Shown here piece after piece: positions 1 through 30,800 of a DNA stretch of 64,000 nucleotides. The DNA lies in the NCBI GenBank assembly GCA_947247005.1, contig OX365950.1:7452720-7516719 (forward strand), written 5' to 3'. The notes under the pieces are model-generated. The model was not told the DNA's origin. It saw only the letters and a list, made by a program, of their open reading frames with translations, and made no database searches. The DNA is from Spisula solida. Taxonomy: Eukaryota > Mollusca > Bivalvia > Venerida > Mactridae. The translations under genes and the position numbers were made by a program. The stretch's first letter is position 1. Every line of letters begins with the position of its first letter.

Positions 1-110
1 TGTCTATATTGTTAATGCTATAACATCTGCCTCATTATGTCTGTTACTGCTATAATGCCCGGTCTGCTTCATACTGTCTGTTGCTGCTATAATGTCTGTT
101 AAATGATTAC
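1..110. repeat. Short degenerate tandem repeat at the left edge
   Basis: Units carrying GCTATAA and TCTGTT recur about every 32-37 bases (near 17, 49 and 86). The array probably continues left of the window. No coding potential is seen. Confidence 0.4.
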
Positions 111-374
111 AATATATAGTCGAAAGACAACAGTGATACTTTATATTCTTGTTTTTATTAAATACCTGGATGAAAAACTATGCCCCACGGTAGGGATTTA
201 GACAAAGAAGTTATAAACATATATACGACAATTTATTGAAGTTAAATTAGCTTTCCAGAACTAGATTTCAACCAATAACAGCTAACTATTCCACTGAAAG
301 CTCTTCTCTCATTGAGGAATTATAACATTTCTTATAATTTTTATGGACGAGTATGACCAGTCTATAGAAATGAA

Positions 375-440
375 ATATCCTTGTGGTAACGCACTGGGCT
401 GTCAATCCAGAGGTCGTGGGTTCAATCCCTGGCATCGGAA
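375..440 (+). repeat. tRNA-like segment, probable SINE head
   Basis: The segment has a GTGGTAACGCACTGGG A-box-like stretch, a loop reading CTGTCAA (GTC in the anticodon position, as in Asp) between paired CTGGG and TCCAG, and a GGTTCAATCCC B-box. The acceptor arm does not close, so this is more likely the head of a tRNA-derived SINE or a tRNA pseudogene than a working tRNA. Confidence 0.4.
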
Positions 441-852
441 CTTGACATTTTCTGAACTATTTATAATGTTTCCCGCTATATCTGGCCGTGTGGTCTGCAA
501 AGTATCTGGAAGTGCCAGGAAACTGTGTATCGGTGCTATAACCAGGCTGTCTATTCGAAATAAGAGCTATGCGCACATCGTATTTAATCCATTTCAAGGA
601 ATGATGTAGAAAATTATAAAAATGACAAAGATATGGGCCAGATTCATACATATCCAGCTAGATAGGGTTAGATTTATCGGATACGCATATACGCCGCATG
701 TCGGCAGGGTACGGGTTCCGTACTGTAGTGTTTATTTACCGAAAAACTTACTATTTGACATTTTTTTATTCCTTAAACTGCGTAGTAACGTTTATTTAAG
801 CTAATTTGTTATAAAATTGCAAATATTTGTGTAAGATTCTTACTAATAAAGG

Positions 853-908
853 TATGTTTGGGTGTATTTGGGTATATTTGGGTGTATTTGGGTATATTTG
901 GGTATTTC
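853..908. repeat. TTTGGGTRTA short tandem repeat
   Basis: About five or six near-perfect 10-bp units of the form TTTGGGTGTA or TTTGGGTATA run in tandem. It produces the spurious short open frames on both strands here. Confidence 0.75.
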
Positions 909-1336
909 TTGCCGCCCGTACAAAATGTACTGTGCCCGAGGTCAGATTCAAGTATTATTACTATACTTATTGCACCACATACCAACTTTGAAACTTTCAA
1001 AAATCTGTTCAATATCATCCTGTTTAACAAAATGCAAGGATATTATGCTAGGCAGCAGTTACAGAACAAAAGGCTTTTGTTGGGGTCGAATATTCTTGGG
1101 GACGAATAAACAAATGGTATTTATTCAAAAACTAGCGTCCAGAATGTACTTACTTTAGCTTCGTATATTACTCGAGCTTTAGTTGGGTCTGGTTCAAAGC
1201 ACAAAACACATTCACCGGGACAGAATGAAAATTTAATACCCCTTGATGACATTTTACCATTATTTCAATTTTTTCACAGCAGTTACTTCCCTTTACCACT
1301 AAGGGAGATAACAAATTTTGCCGAGGAATTCCGAAT

Positions 1337-1371
1337 GCCGTTTCCGCTTCCTTTTTCAGCCGTAAGTAAAC
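1337..1371 (+). promoter_or_regulatory. Pyrimidine-rich 5' leader of RPS3A (TOP-like)
   Basis: Immediately upstream of the RPS3A start is a pyrimidine tract around TTTCCGCTTCCTTTTTCAG. Ribosomal protein mRNAs of animals typically begin with a C followed by a pyrimidine run (TOP motif), which couples their translation to growth signalling. The transcription start itself is not shown; the assignment rests on position and composition. Confidence 0.5.
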
Positions 1372-18560
<17,189 letters not shown>

Positions 18561-18587
18561 ACTCTGTTACTTATGTGAGGCAACTCA

Positions 18588-18593
18588 AATAAA
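18588..18593 (+). terminator. AATAAA polyadenylation signal of RPS3A
   Basis: AATAAA lies 28 bases after the RPS3A stop codon. Short 3' UTRs are usual for ribosomal protein mRNAs, which supports this as the functional signal. Confidence 0.75.
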
Positions 18594-19529
18594 GAGAAAA
18601 ATAACTTCTAGTTGTGTTAATATTATGTCTACACGAGTTGTCTACCACCAAACAAAGTGGAAACTACTCTCCTCTCTAAATGTGAGAGTGCAAAACTTAA
18701 TTACAGACTTTGTGTTAGTGTAACTGTTCTACCAAGGCTGCAACAATAGTTAGATAGTGTGTATTAATTGTATGACAAATGTATAAGAATAGAAACAAGA
18801 GGCATCATAGTCAATAGACCCTCTATCACATGATGCACATCTCAAAACATGTATGCATAGTAATATATCTACAAGAACGTCCAGCAGTACAGAAAACCTA
18901 GACACCTACATGCTTCAGGCCCTTCCCCAGGGGCAGAAGGTGCTGTGGTACCCCAGCGCCTTAAATCCGGATGTGGCTTTCCCCCAGCGCTTTAAATCAC
19001 CATGGGCGCTAATATTTTAGGTCAGTATTGTGTTATTGGAGAGATTATGGCCTTTATCAAGTAAAAAATGCTTAAACCAGCCTTCTTCGAATTGTGAAAA
19101 ACCATGCATATTTCTCTTCTAAAACATGTCAGCCATTCTTGTAGATCTCCTTTAGCATAAATGCAGAAACTCCCAATACAGTAGTGAGCATCTACACAAA
19201 GTTGTGTAAAAACCAGCTCGGACATGCTTCACCATTGGCACTATGCAGACTTGCATTTTAGGTAATTCGACATGAATGTCTAAAGTAGACTGAGCTTTAG
19301 GATTATTTGACACCAGCTTCTGCAAGGATTGGATTGTATAAACAACCTTCACTTGAGGGCTAAACTACTTACTTGGTGAGCTATTGTGATCACCCAATGT
19401 CTATATGATATACAGGCGAAAGTTTGTAACTTAGTCATCTAGGGTAAAAAACCAGGTGACCTAGTCGCATAGAAAAAACACTACAGCTAATCTTCATGAA
19501 ACGTAACTCCAATGTGTGTCTGTAAATTA
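18594..19529. other. Intergenic DNA between RPS3A and UFSP2, first part
   Basis: No gene was recognised. AACAAGAGGCATCATAG near 18795 resembles the reversed 3' tail of the AGCTCACC family, and CTTGGTGAGCTATTGTGATCAC at 19371-19392 resembles its start, so fragments of that family are probably present. Confidence 0.4.
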
Positions 19530-19787
19530 CAGGGGTGTCAATTTTCCTGATTAATCCGGATTTATCATTCCTGAAAGAGCAATGGCTTCTGACCAAAATA
19601 AAAGTTATATGATGAAAATATCTCATGAAATGGCAAAGTTATGGTAAATTTAAGCTGCTCAGAAGGATTTTCTTTGTTACAAACTGAGTAACTTATGGAA
19701 ACAATGTCATTGAAGGACTTGTTTGGCATAAATGGTCAGCCGCATACGATTTTCCTGATTTTTAATTTGGCCCTGTTGACGCCCCTG
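19530..19787. mobile_element. 258-bp MITE, TIR CAGGGGTGTCAA, 6-bp TSD AAATTA
   Basis: The ends are CAGGGGTGTCAA and TTGACGCCCCTG, flanked by AAATTA at 19524-19529 and 19788-19793. A related copy at 52697-52883, in the opposite orientation, shares GGAAACAATGT, GCAGCC and TTTTTAATTTGG internal segments and also has a 6-bp duplication. It is hAT-like by TIR style and non-coding. Confidence 0.82.
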
Positions 19788-19874
19788 AAATTAAGTCAAG
19801 TTTGCAATTGCATCATCTGGGATCTAAAGCTAGGTCACGATGCTTTATCAAGACTCGAAGGTCTTATTCTGACC

Positions 19875-20873
19875 TAATCTTTTAGCTTTTGTGATCACTC
19901 TTCATCCGTCGTCTGTCCGTCAACAATTGGCTTGTGTAGACACTAGAGGTCACAATTATAGCTTATGTTAATAAAACTTGGGTCACAATGATTATCTCAA
20001 CAAAATCTAGGTCAAGTTCTATATTGGGTCATCTGGGGTCAAAAACTAGGTCAAATTGTAGCGAAACCTTGTGTAGTCACTAAAGGTCACAATTTCAACC
20101 TTATGTTAATAAAACTTAGGTCACAATGATCATCTCAACAAAATCTAGGTCAAGTTCGATATTGGGTCATCCGGGGTCAAATCGTAGAGAAACCTTGTGT
20201 AGTCACTAGAAGTCACAATTTTGACCTTATCTTAATGAAACTTGTCACAATGTTAATCTCAACAAAATCTAGGTCAAGTTCGATATTGGGTCATCCGGGG
20301 TCAAATCGTAGAGAAACCTTGTGTAGTCACTAGAAGTCACAATTTTGACCTTATCTTAATGAAACTTGTCACAATGTTAATCTCAACAAAATCTAGGTCA
20401 AGTTCGATATTGGGTCATCCGGGGTCGAAAACTAGGTCACTAGGTCAAATCATAGAAAAACCTTGTGTAGTGACTAGAGATCACAATTTCGACCTTATCT
20501 TTATGAAACTTGGTCATAATGATCATGTCAACAAAATCTAGGGCAACTCATATTAGGTCATCTGGGTTCAAAAACTAGGTCACAAGGTCAAATCATAGAA
20601 AAACCTTTTGTAATCACTTGAGGTCACAATTTAGACTTAATCTTTATGAAACTTGTTTACAATGGTCATCTCAACAAAATCTAGGTTAAGTTTGATATCC
20701 AGTCATCTGGGCTTAAAAACTAGGTCACATGGTCTGGTCATGAAAAGCTTGCAATAGGCTGAATTTTCTTGATTCTTACTCCGCAAATGTAAATGATTAC
20801 TTAGCTCTCCATAGGGGTGTGCATGCACTACTACGACAGGTGAGCAACCTAGGGCCCTTTGAGCCCTCTTGTA
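19875..20873 (+). mobile_element. AGCTCACC-family repeat, 5'-truncated copy
   Basis: It begins at CTTTTAGCTTTTGTGATCAC, lacking the terminal hairpin that precedes this in the full copy. It then has about five or six tandem units of about 100-145 bp with AAAATCTAGGTCAAGTTCGA and ends GACAGGTGAGCAACCT, AGGGCCC-TTT-GAGCCCT, CTTGTA. The 3' stem has one mismatch. A 118-bp stretch near 20170-20400 is duplicated almost exactly. Confidence 0.75.
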
Positions 20874-21484
20874 TGAAACCTAGTCACAATGGGTGTAAGT
20901 AAAATCCAGGTAAGTTTGCAACTAGGTCATCAGTGATCAAAATCTTGGCCACCAGGTTATATATTGATGAACACTAGAGATCCAATCCTTATGAAATTTA
21001 GAACCAATGTGTGTTGCAATGTGACAAAAGACTTGATGGTGTGAAACGCCATCCTCGTACATCAGTGGTTAGTCAAGTTCGCAGACCGGTGAAGAATATG
21101 CTGGAGAATGTGAAACGTAAGTAAGTTATTCATAGCTACCACACCGATTTTGATAACGGACTGTGAGGGAAATATTAGTTATAAGGATGCATTCAAAAGA
21201 AAACCGTAATTCTTTTAAAAACCTTTACCAACAATAATTTTTTATCTTCTAACAACATATTAATAAACATTGCCCGTCTTACAAACTGCATACATATATT
21301 TCAATGTTTAATGTTTGCACCACATACCTAATGGCCACCAATATACCTGGTCAGCTTTCCTTCTATTTGCATTGTTTAACAGCTGATGTATTGTCTATAT
21401 TAACACTCTTTGTTTGTTTACAATAGTGGGAAGTATTACCAATATGCTTGAGATGTAATACAATCAGAAATGGAAAGGTAAAAC

Positions 21485-21700
21485 TTGTCAAACCAGTTTT
21501 CCTGGTTTGGATCCTCACCAGTACTAAGTAACCTACCCTTTCATAATAAATCTGTAACTTCTTCACATGTAGAGGAAATCAATATTGTTCAATTTCTTGT
21601 CCAATTTTCATGGAAGGGTATAACCTGCATTGAAGAACCTGAATTGCAGGGTTACAAATTGACCACTGGAACACAGATGCAGCTTGTATGGTTGCTGAAT
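21485..21700 (-). repeat. Possible SINE related to the copy at 25590
   Basis: Shared elements with 25590-25828 include AACCAGTTT-CCTGG, CCAGTACT/CCAGTACCC, AATTTTCATGGAAGG and a degraded tRNA-like head on the minus strand. Both copies have the same orientation and spacing. The tRNA head is weak here, so the class rests on the better copy. Confidence 0.5.
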
Positions 21701-21863
21701 CAATGCATTGAGTTCTGCAACTATCTACTAGTTAAATTTAACAAGACAGATTGACGATTGGTCAGTTGATGAATCCTTCCCAGATTCTATACATATCATG
21801 GGATTGCTAACATGATAAAAGTTAAGTTAATTGCACAGTAGAAAACAGTTTTCTGACAAGGTA

Positions 21864-24800
21864 TCATATCACACTCGGCCTTTGAGGCATACAAAGATTA
21901 TAATGTGCATTCTTATCCCAGAATTTTCCATCCTTCCATCCACACCAACCCTGAAAATACAAAACAAATATTCCAGTACATTAGTCCACGAAATCAATAC
22001 ATATTACCATGTGACTGATTCCTACAAATTACAATCTGGATTTGCTGCTTTAGTGAGATTGAATTTCTCTGCAGAAAATAATTTATTTGACGCAAAAATC
22101 AAAATATTGTCTATTTAATATGGGCATTGAAATTTAATAACTGAATTTGAACAACAGTCTTATACTATTTAATCAGCACAATTTTGTTCATAACATGAAG
22201 ACCTATCTTGGAACCTGAAATTAATGAATCCGCAAAAGTCCTTCGCCCAAATTTCTAGTAGGAAATTGAAGATCCTACAAATTTAAGTGATTTATTGCAG
22301 GTGATAATAAGGCTATATAATACCAAGGACCGTATTGGATACTAAATAGGCACACTTAAAGTAGAAAGGAAACAGTATACCTTGTCTATGATAGTTTTAA
22401 GTTCCTCGGCACCAGTATAATGTGGATCCAGTATCAGAAAGTTGATATCACCAGTTACTTCATTGTAGTCTATACCTAGAATGGTATGCGCTAATACTCC
22501 ACCACCTGTTCATATACAACACAGACACATTTAACTAAGTAACATTGAAATTCAATATAAATCTGTTTAAAACTAGAGTTGTCGTCATTCGGCAGACTAA
22601 TATAACCCCTGTCTGCAAAGGGTTACAATTCTGGAAAAACCATCGCAGCGCAAATTATTTTCTTACTGCACATATACATGTTAAAATTGTTTTTTTGTGA
22701 AAGTTTGAATGAAATCCTGTCAAAACCGTAGGAAGTTGCGTCCACAAAAATGCCCCTACTGAATGACGGACGGACGGACGGACAGACAGACAAGCTGAAT
22801 CAGTATACTCAGTTATAACTCATTGTGCTGGTGGGTATAACAATGGACTCACTTCTTTCTGCACTATATTTTCATGATAAGACCAACATTTAGGAGATAA
22901 GCCGGAATACAACAGCTCTAAAAGATATTTTGCCAGATCCTGCCAATACCTTATACAAGAGATTGCAGACAGGACCCGAAATCTATTGAAGAGGTAAATA
23001 TGTAACATTTTTATTTACCGGTAACAAAACTTGATAGAACTCGAAGTGACATTTACCTATCATTATGGGTGTTCCTTGTTTGGTAAAATGTGCTGCTAGT
23101 TCTCTCCCTTTCCCAGACAGATCTGCACCTGATGAAACATTCATTATCTTTGATGTAACCTGCAAAATATTCAGCAATATAAAAACCTGTACATAATAAC
23201 TATCTGTTGACAAGCATGGGAGTAATCTATGTCCTGATGACTTGAAATAATGTCTTATTCAACAGTATATTATTCAACCATCATGAAACATATTTATATC
23301 TTAATTGGCTGATGTTTGAGGATGGTCAGAAGGTACCAGTAAAATATTCCCAAACTCAATTTACCAAGAATTTTTTTAAGTAACCTCAAATTTCAAACAG
23401 TGTAACTGCTCAACCTGGGGAAAATGTTAAGTTACGGTACCAATTTTTAGGGCTGCTAAGTCTGCTTTCAGCAGTTTAGCCATTCAGCCACCTCTTTGAC
23501 ATTTTAACTTCCCCTTGTCATTGGGCTAGGAAACCTGCATTCGAGTCTCCCTGGGAAATTGTATCGCTCAACCTAAAGTGCTCATCAGTAGCCTAGGCCT
23601 TTTCTACAGCATACATGTATAGACATTCATACAAACCTAGAATCTTATACTTGAAAAGTTAACAGTCAAGTGTGCTTACACAAAGATAAACCAGAATGTT
23701 CATAATAAAACAATTACCCCAAGTAGAGTGTCTAACACAAAACTGACTTCCATAGAACCAATCCATTTCCTTGAGCCAACAAAGTTAGGCTCCTTATCAC
23801 CAATGTCTACAAGTGTCTGAAAACATAACAAACATTATACAGTGAAGTTCTGCTAATAAGACCAACAAGAGGATCATAGATCCTGGGGCGCTCACCTGCT
23901 AAACATGGCCAAACTTTGAACTTGACCTTATGGTCATTAAGATAAACATATTGACTAAACTTGATGAAGGTTAAAGCAAAACTGAGGCCTCCAGAGTGTT
24001 AAAAAGGTTTTGCTATTATTTGACATATTGACCTAGTTTTTTACCCACATGACCCAACTTCAAACGTGACCTTAAGGTCATCAAGATAGACATTTTGACC
24101 AAAGTTGATCAAAATTAAAGCAAAATGTGACCTCCAGAGTGTTAACAAGGTTTTTCTATTATTTGACCTAGTTTTTGACCCCATATGACCCAACTTCGTA
24201 CTTAACCTTAAGGTCACCAAGATAAACATTTTGACCAAACTTCATGAAGATTAAAGCAAAAATGTGGCAACTAGAGTGTTAACAAGGTTTTGCTATTATT
24301 TGACCTTTTGACCTAGTTTTTGACCCCAAATGACCCAACTTCGAACTTGACCTATATTTCATTGAGATACAACTACTGACCAAATTTGGTGAAGATCAAA
24401 GCACAATTGAAAGTGCTAGAGTGTTAACGGTGAATTGTCTAACAGACTGACAGACGGACGGACAACGGACAAAAAACAATCACAAAAGCTCACCTTGCCA
24501 CTTTGTGGCAGGTGAGCTAATAAAAAAGGTGGTCTTAATAGCGAATCGGTCTTATTAGCGGACCTTTTTTGTTCTAAATTTAATACTTTGGGACCTTAAA
24601 CTGGCAAAAATCTGCATGATTTCAAAATAGTCAAAGTGGTCTTATTTAATATTAGCAGAACTTTGATGTAATACAATGTATAACTAAAATGAAGTTCATG
24701 TTACTTGAAGAAATTATTGCCTTTCAGACACACAAGTTTTTGCATTTCTAGTAATATGATACATGTAGTGGAGAAGGCATACCGTGATGCCATCCTATGG

Positions 24801-27800
24801 TCATCTGTCTGAATGGATGTCACAAAGTTTGTCCCAGCTCATTCTCATTAACCATTTGTTGGATTTCAATGTAATTTCACATGAATACTTGGCTTCGCAT
24901 GAATACATGGTACCAAGCCTTGATGTGCATATTGTCAGTATTTTAGGTTTGATGATTTCAAACTCAGTTATGGTTGTTTTTGGAGTCATACATTTTGTGT
25001 CAAAAACACTTCTAGTTTATGTACATATCAAAATCACCCAGTAGCTTTAAATTTCCTTTTAAAAGTAAGTCCAACTAGCATTATATTATGAATCATAACC
25101 AGGGTTTCCACTAGCTTCTGAATTTTTAGAGATATTTTCATACTTTTGACTGAGTATTACCATTTCATAGACAAAATGCCCATGATTTAAGAGAAAATGA
25201 CTCTTAAAACTAAAATCTTGAGCTTCAAAATGTGGCTTTTTTAAATTTCAAGGGTCAAGCCCCTACTCCTGAGTCAAATGGTACCCCTGTGTAACACTCC
25301 TGTTTTTTGGCTTTTATCAATTGTCAACTAATATAATTACCTGTTGTATATCTTTGTGTGATGGGATATCTCTGTCGACGTAACCTTGTAGTTTGAACCA
25401 GGATGATAGAGTCTGTAATGATCTATATGCACATCCCCACTTGTTATCATCAAATCTATCTTGCATATAATGATGGTACGTGTACAAACCTTGTACTATA
25501 TACTGTGTACCATCGCTTACTGAAATCATCAATGATAAGAAGCTTAATTTCAGAGTCAATTACTTTTTTTCAGGTTCAACGCCGTTGCATTTTTTCAGTT
25601 GGATGTACACCATATGGCAGTGGATTTACCTAACCAGTTTGCCTGGACTGTATCCTAACCAGTACCCACTTACCCTTGCACAAAGAACCAATAACTTTTC
25701 CAAATGAGGAGGAAAATCAACATTGTCAAATTTTCATGGAAGGTTATGGCCTGCTGCTAACAGGAGTCAAACCCAGATAGCCAGATTACAAATCCAGCAC
25801 ACTAACTACTGAACTACAGCTGGAGCTACTCCTGGTAAATAAGAACTATGTTAGTTCAATAACGGCCAAACTTTGCCAAATATGTCCGACTGTCTGGCTT
25901 GTAGAGTAATACTCGTAATAAATTGAGTCATGTATATGTACACTGACATATTACAATAAACAAGGATCCAAATATATAATACCTGTATCGTAAAATCATT
26001 ATTTTTCGTGGAGGTTAAATTTTTGTTGGTTTCGCGATTGAACTCTACAATGAAATCTATTCCCCACAAATAATCTACCACCGAAATAGGCAACATTTGT
26101 TTTCCTTACAATCTTTAACAATCTACGAAATTATGCCACCATTAAATTATATTTTTCCAAAATCTACCAAATCTAATACCCAAGAAAATAAGTGATTTTA
26201 CCGTATATAACTGTCAGTCTGTAAATTTAATATTTCCAGTTATGATTTCATATACCAACCACCTACCTTTTGATTTCGGACAATGTTGATGTACATTCCC
26301 CAAGTAGCCACTATTGTTGTCTTCACCAGGAAATACAAATTGATTGCCCTGTCTGAATAACGGACGATCCAGAGGTAAACATAGAAGTTGATGAAGCTGT
26401 TTACGTTCTGATTCTACAAAAACAATACTATTTTATCAGTAATGTGAAGTTTGAATTTTTGTTTACAACTTTAATAAAGTTAGATATTGTAGGAAATAAC
26501 TGTGTAGCATACAAAACATTAGGAATTAATTTTTTAACATTTGCACCATTTTGTCAGTTCTGAGTTAAACAAAAATCAAGCCAAAACACAAATATACAAC
26601 AAGATACACATATACACTATTTTCCCGGTCTCAAGGCAGTTTGAGGTATTAAAGTTAGTAAAAATAGACGAATACATTAAAACTATAAATCATAGTATAC
26701 CTTGTGTATCTGGTACATTTTGTGGTTGTAGTGTTGTAAATATAGTTTGTAGATCCATTGGTTGGTAGTGGTGTGGTGTAGGTACAGAAAATACATCACC
26801 CTATAAATACAAGTAACAAAATATTAACATTTACATAAACACCTTATTAGAAGAATTTAATACTGCTGACTACAATTTTAATGGTCATAGGTTCAATAAA
26901 ATATTAGAAAAATTTGGGTAAGTACAGAAAATTTAATAAAATAATTAATTATGTAATTCAATTTTTTTATTATTGATGATAGTCAATGTTAAACACTTGA
27001 GATAGAAACTGTAACTATGAACACACTGCTTTAATTAACTGCACGACCGTTGGTTCAATTTTCTAACTTCAACAAAAATCCTGTAAGGTGTGCCAGGGTC
27101 ATATAGGTCATACACTATATAAGCAGTAAAATGTAAACTAATGACAACACCCATTTATCTTACCTTTCTATGCTTGACAATACATTCTTCCATTGCTTTC
27201 AACTGTCTCCTGATAGATTCACACATCACACTGGCCATGTCTGACACAGGAGAATGTTCAGGTAGTATAGAGATAGCATCAATAGGTAGATTTATAGTTA
27301 CAAGCTTGACAGTTTCTGGAAACAACAAAACAGCAAATGTTATAACTTGTTTACTAAAGTTTACTGAGTTCACTTGCACACATCAGAAATTTTATAACAT
27401 TATTTATAGATGCCTTGTCACTTTCAAAATTATAAAAGCAAAATACTGAATAGCTGGCTTCAAGTTCTACGATTTATAATATATAATGTTAACAGATCCT
27501 AGTTGTGCAGTGCTGCGTAGCGTTTATATGGACGAGATGATTTTAATCAGATTGATTTGTTAAGCTGAATTTTAATTTCTCTTCAATGTTTTAATTACTG
27601 AGTGTATGGCTTTCGGTACATCAATTCTTAAAAACTCAGCATGGTTATGATGATCAGTATAAAGTAGAACAATACCTGTGCTGTAGTTGATTATAGGTGA
27701 ACAACATGGAAAGCCTTCTGGTGCGTTAGTACTGCTGAGGTCTGTGTATACATCAAATGTTACACTCGTCTACAATAAAATAGAAATAAACATTTAACAT

Positions 27801-30800
27801 TGAAACAGTGTTCTCATTTGTTATTATTTCTAATCTTTTATCAAGTGAATACTAAGTACTTGTTTCGAGGATGACAGATAGACAGGCATTATTTGGCACT
27901 TATGAAAACATACAACCGTGATTATAGATATAGACAATATATCAGCTGTTAAATTATGCTAATAGAAGGTTAAGTACGGTATCTAGCCAAATTATCTGTA
28001 CTATCTTAACACAGAAAACTTGATTTGGAATTTGTGGGTGGGTCGTGTAAAATTCTCTGGACAATAGGACCTTGAAAATCTGTCAGATAACAGGACAAGG
28101 TGGAGAAACTACATCATTCATTCAGTGGCCTATGTTCCACCCAAAAACAACTGGCATAGGTAAGTAAGTAAGCATACATATATGAATATGTCAGTATAGC
28201 GGGTAACACTGTTTCGAGTCCTTACTATATTTATACATACTATTAAATCCTTGACTTTCTTCTTGGACTTGGTATTGGTATCTTCACTACCTATAGAGGG
28301 TAAGGTATCACACAATGCTGTCTCTGATAAACCATAACAACTTGATGTACCCAGTAATACATTGGTAGACACCAGGTGAAACATAGTTCTATCTGACAAC
28401 AAATCTTCCGTCACTTTATTCATCTCTGATTGTAAATGGTTGACTTTCATTTTACCTGTCAAAAAAATGAAGGGGTCAAAATAAACTTACAGAAATACCC
28501 AGTAATGCTGAAATCAGAATTCAGGGTGACCACAGAAAATGAAGAATGAAATTCCCTGATAATTCCCTGATTTTCCTCTGATTGAAAGGTAATTTTCCCT
28601 GATTGTTTGCAGTGTTCGCAACTCAGATACAGCTGAAAATATGGCCTTCTCCATTAAATGAATACATGTTGCTAACAGTCTGTTTGAAGAAATGTGTCTA
28701 TCTAATAAAGTTGTGAAGATAAGCTACCAGTAGACACCTTTTCTCTCCAATTTTTGTAAAATTCACTGATTATTCCCTGATTTTGTCCAATTTTGAAATT
28801 CCCTGAATTTTCCCTGCAGGGAATTTGTTTTTTTGTTTTTGGCATTTTCCCAGTTTTCCAGATTCTGTGGCCACCCTACAGATGTTTATTCCGACAACTT
28901 TAGATGACCTTGACTTACAATTTGAAGATATGTATTGGACTTTTGAAGTCTTCTAGACTGATGATCAAACTTCTGAAGTTAACACTTTAGTGTATCATTT
29001 TAAATATACACGTACAGTCAAACCTGATTTACTAGTAGTGATCACCTGAATTAAGAAACTACCTACTTAAGCAAACAACAATAGTAACTACCAACCAGCC
29101 AAATTTCATGATTGGCAATAAATGCTAACTCTGTACATGTATTCCCTTCGAGAATATTTAAACAATAAGCAAATGACAACATACCTTCTGTTTCTACGGT
29201 AAAAGATAAAGGAACAGTACATTTGGCTCGAGCAATCAAACATCGTGATAACAAATTGTCAGATTCTATTTTCAATGAAGCATTCTTCGGGGTCCTGTCT
29301 GGGGACACTATACTAGCTTCCTTCAGGGACAACTTTCCATCTTCTTTCACAAGATTCAGAAAAACATTTGTGTCACCAATGTGATCCTGAAACATATAAT
29401 TTCAAATGATCAAACTGAAACATAAATAATATAAATAGCATGAATCATTAAAAAGTGTAACATCATTTTTATTTTTTAATGGATGAATCCTGTTTTATGG
29501 TCCCAAACGTTCACAGGAGAGTCACCTTCACTTATGACTCAACAAACAAGCTAATTTGTCAATAACTATGTGTATTTGAAAAGTTAAAATCAAAGAACAT
29601 ATGCATACCAGTCTAAATTTATTCTATAATATGACTTGGGAAAAAACACCTCTAACATCATGTTTTAGACATTTAGTTGTTAATACAAAATATGAAATAT
29701 ATTGAAGCATATACATGTATACGCAGAAACACTTTCCTTTATAAGCAATGTCAAATGGAAACACCTATGGTATCTTACCCAGTAGGAGTCATATTTTGTG
29801 CAGTTATTTTCACAAGCAGCAATGCCAACTGGACCAATACCTACAAAAAATAAAACAAAATCCAAAATAAATATACTTGAAAAGAAATATTCATTGATGT
29901 GTGTCCTGAAAATAAACAGTTTATTTAAACGCCAACAACACACAGACGAACGAGGGTTGTACTGTAAAATCACTTAATTTCACAAGCATTGAATTCAAAG
30001 ACACATGGTTTCAAATTATATAATTAGAGTGTACCCTATGTACAAAGAAGGTTGTGCGGTGACCAGATATGACTTAACGAAAGCTGGTATCCAATTTTTC
30101 TACAGTTGTCAAACCAAACACGAATACCAGTTTCTGTGGAGACTAAGCCAAATATAACATAGTATCTGTTTCCCCTTCACTACCCACCCAAGCAAAATGT
30201 CCCCTACCCAAAATATGTCTTTGACCCTCAAGAAAATACTATCATAAATTTATGTCAATGAGACAGTTACATGTACCTGTGGGTACGAGAATATTTAGAA
30301 ACAAAAACAAAACAATAAAGTATGAAACAAATAAATTAAAACAATTTTTACCTACTGCCTACCTACTGACCCCAAATTGGTTAGTGTCAGGAAGGTGAAA
30401 CAAACAATATTTTATTTCTGGTCTAAATGACAAACCTTTGATAAATGATGGAATGGATACACCATTATCTGCAAAGATCATCATCAAGCGCAAGTTTTAC
30501 AAATAAAATATACCTCCTGGAAGTAAGTGCAGTATTTGGTTTATTGTTACATCTGCTTCACTTAATTCAGGTAACACAGCACAAGCTACAATATTGATGT
30601 CACCATTTGATTCATAACCAATCAGTAACTTTGCGCTCTCATCACCATACTGAAACAAACATTTTGATCATAAATAAGTTTACAGTAATAATTGCAAACA
30701 TTTCGGCACTTTTATTCTTTGTAAAATTTATAGTTAAGTTTCATACCCTCAGGGGATATCTGGTATAAGAATTATTGTTAATTTTATTTGATGAATACTT

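Larger units (their letters stand above)
111..1339. other. Intergenic DNA upstream of RPS3A
   Basis: No gene was recognised. Open frames here are short and lack family similarity or usable splice context. It contains a tRNA-like segment near 375-440 and a short TTTGGGTRTA tandem run at 853-908, both listed separately. Confidence 0.5.

Noticed and set aside
375..440. A functional tRNA-Asp gene
   Set aside because: The anticodon loop and B-box are present but the acceptor stem does not pair and the D-arm is irregular, so it is called a SINE or pseudogene.
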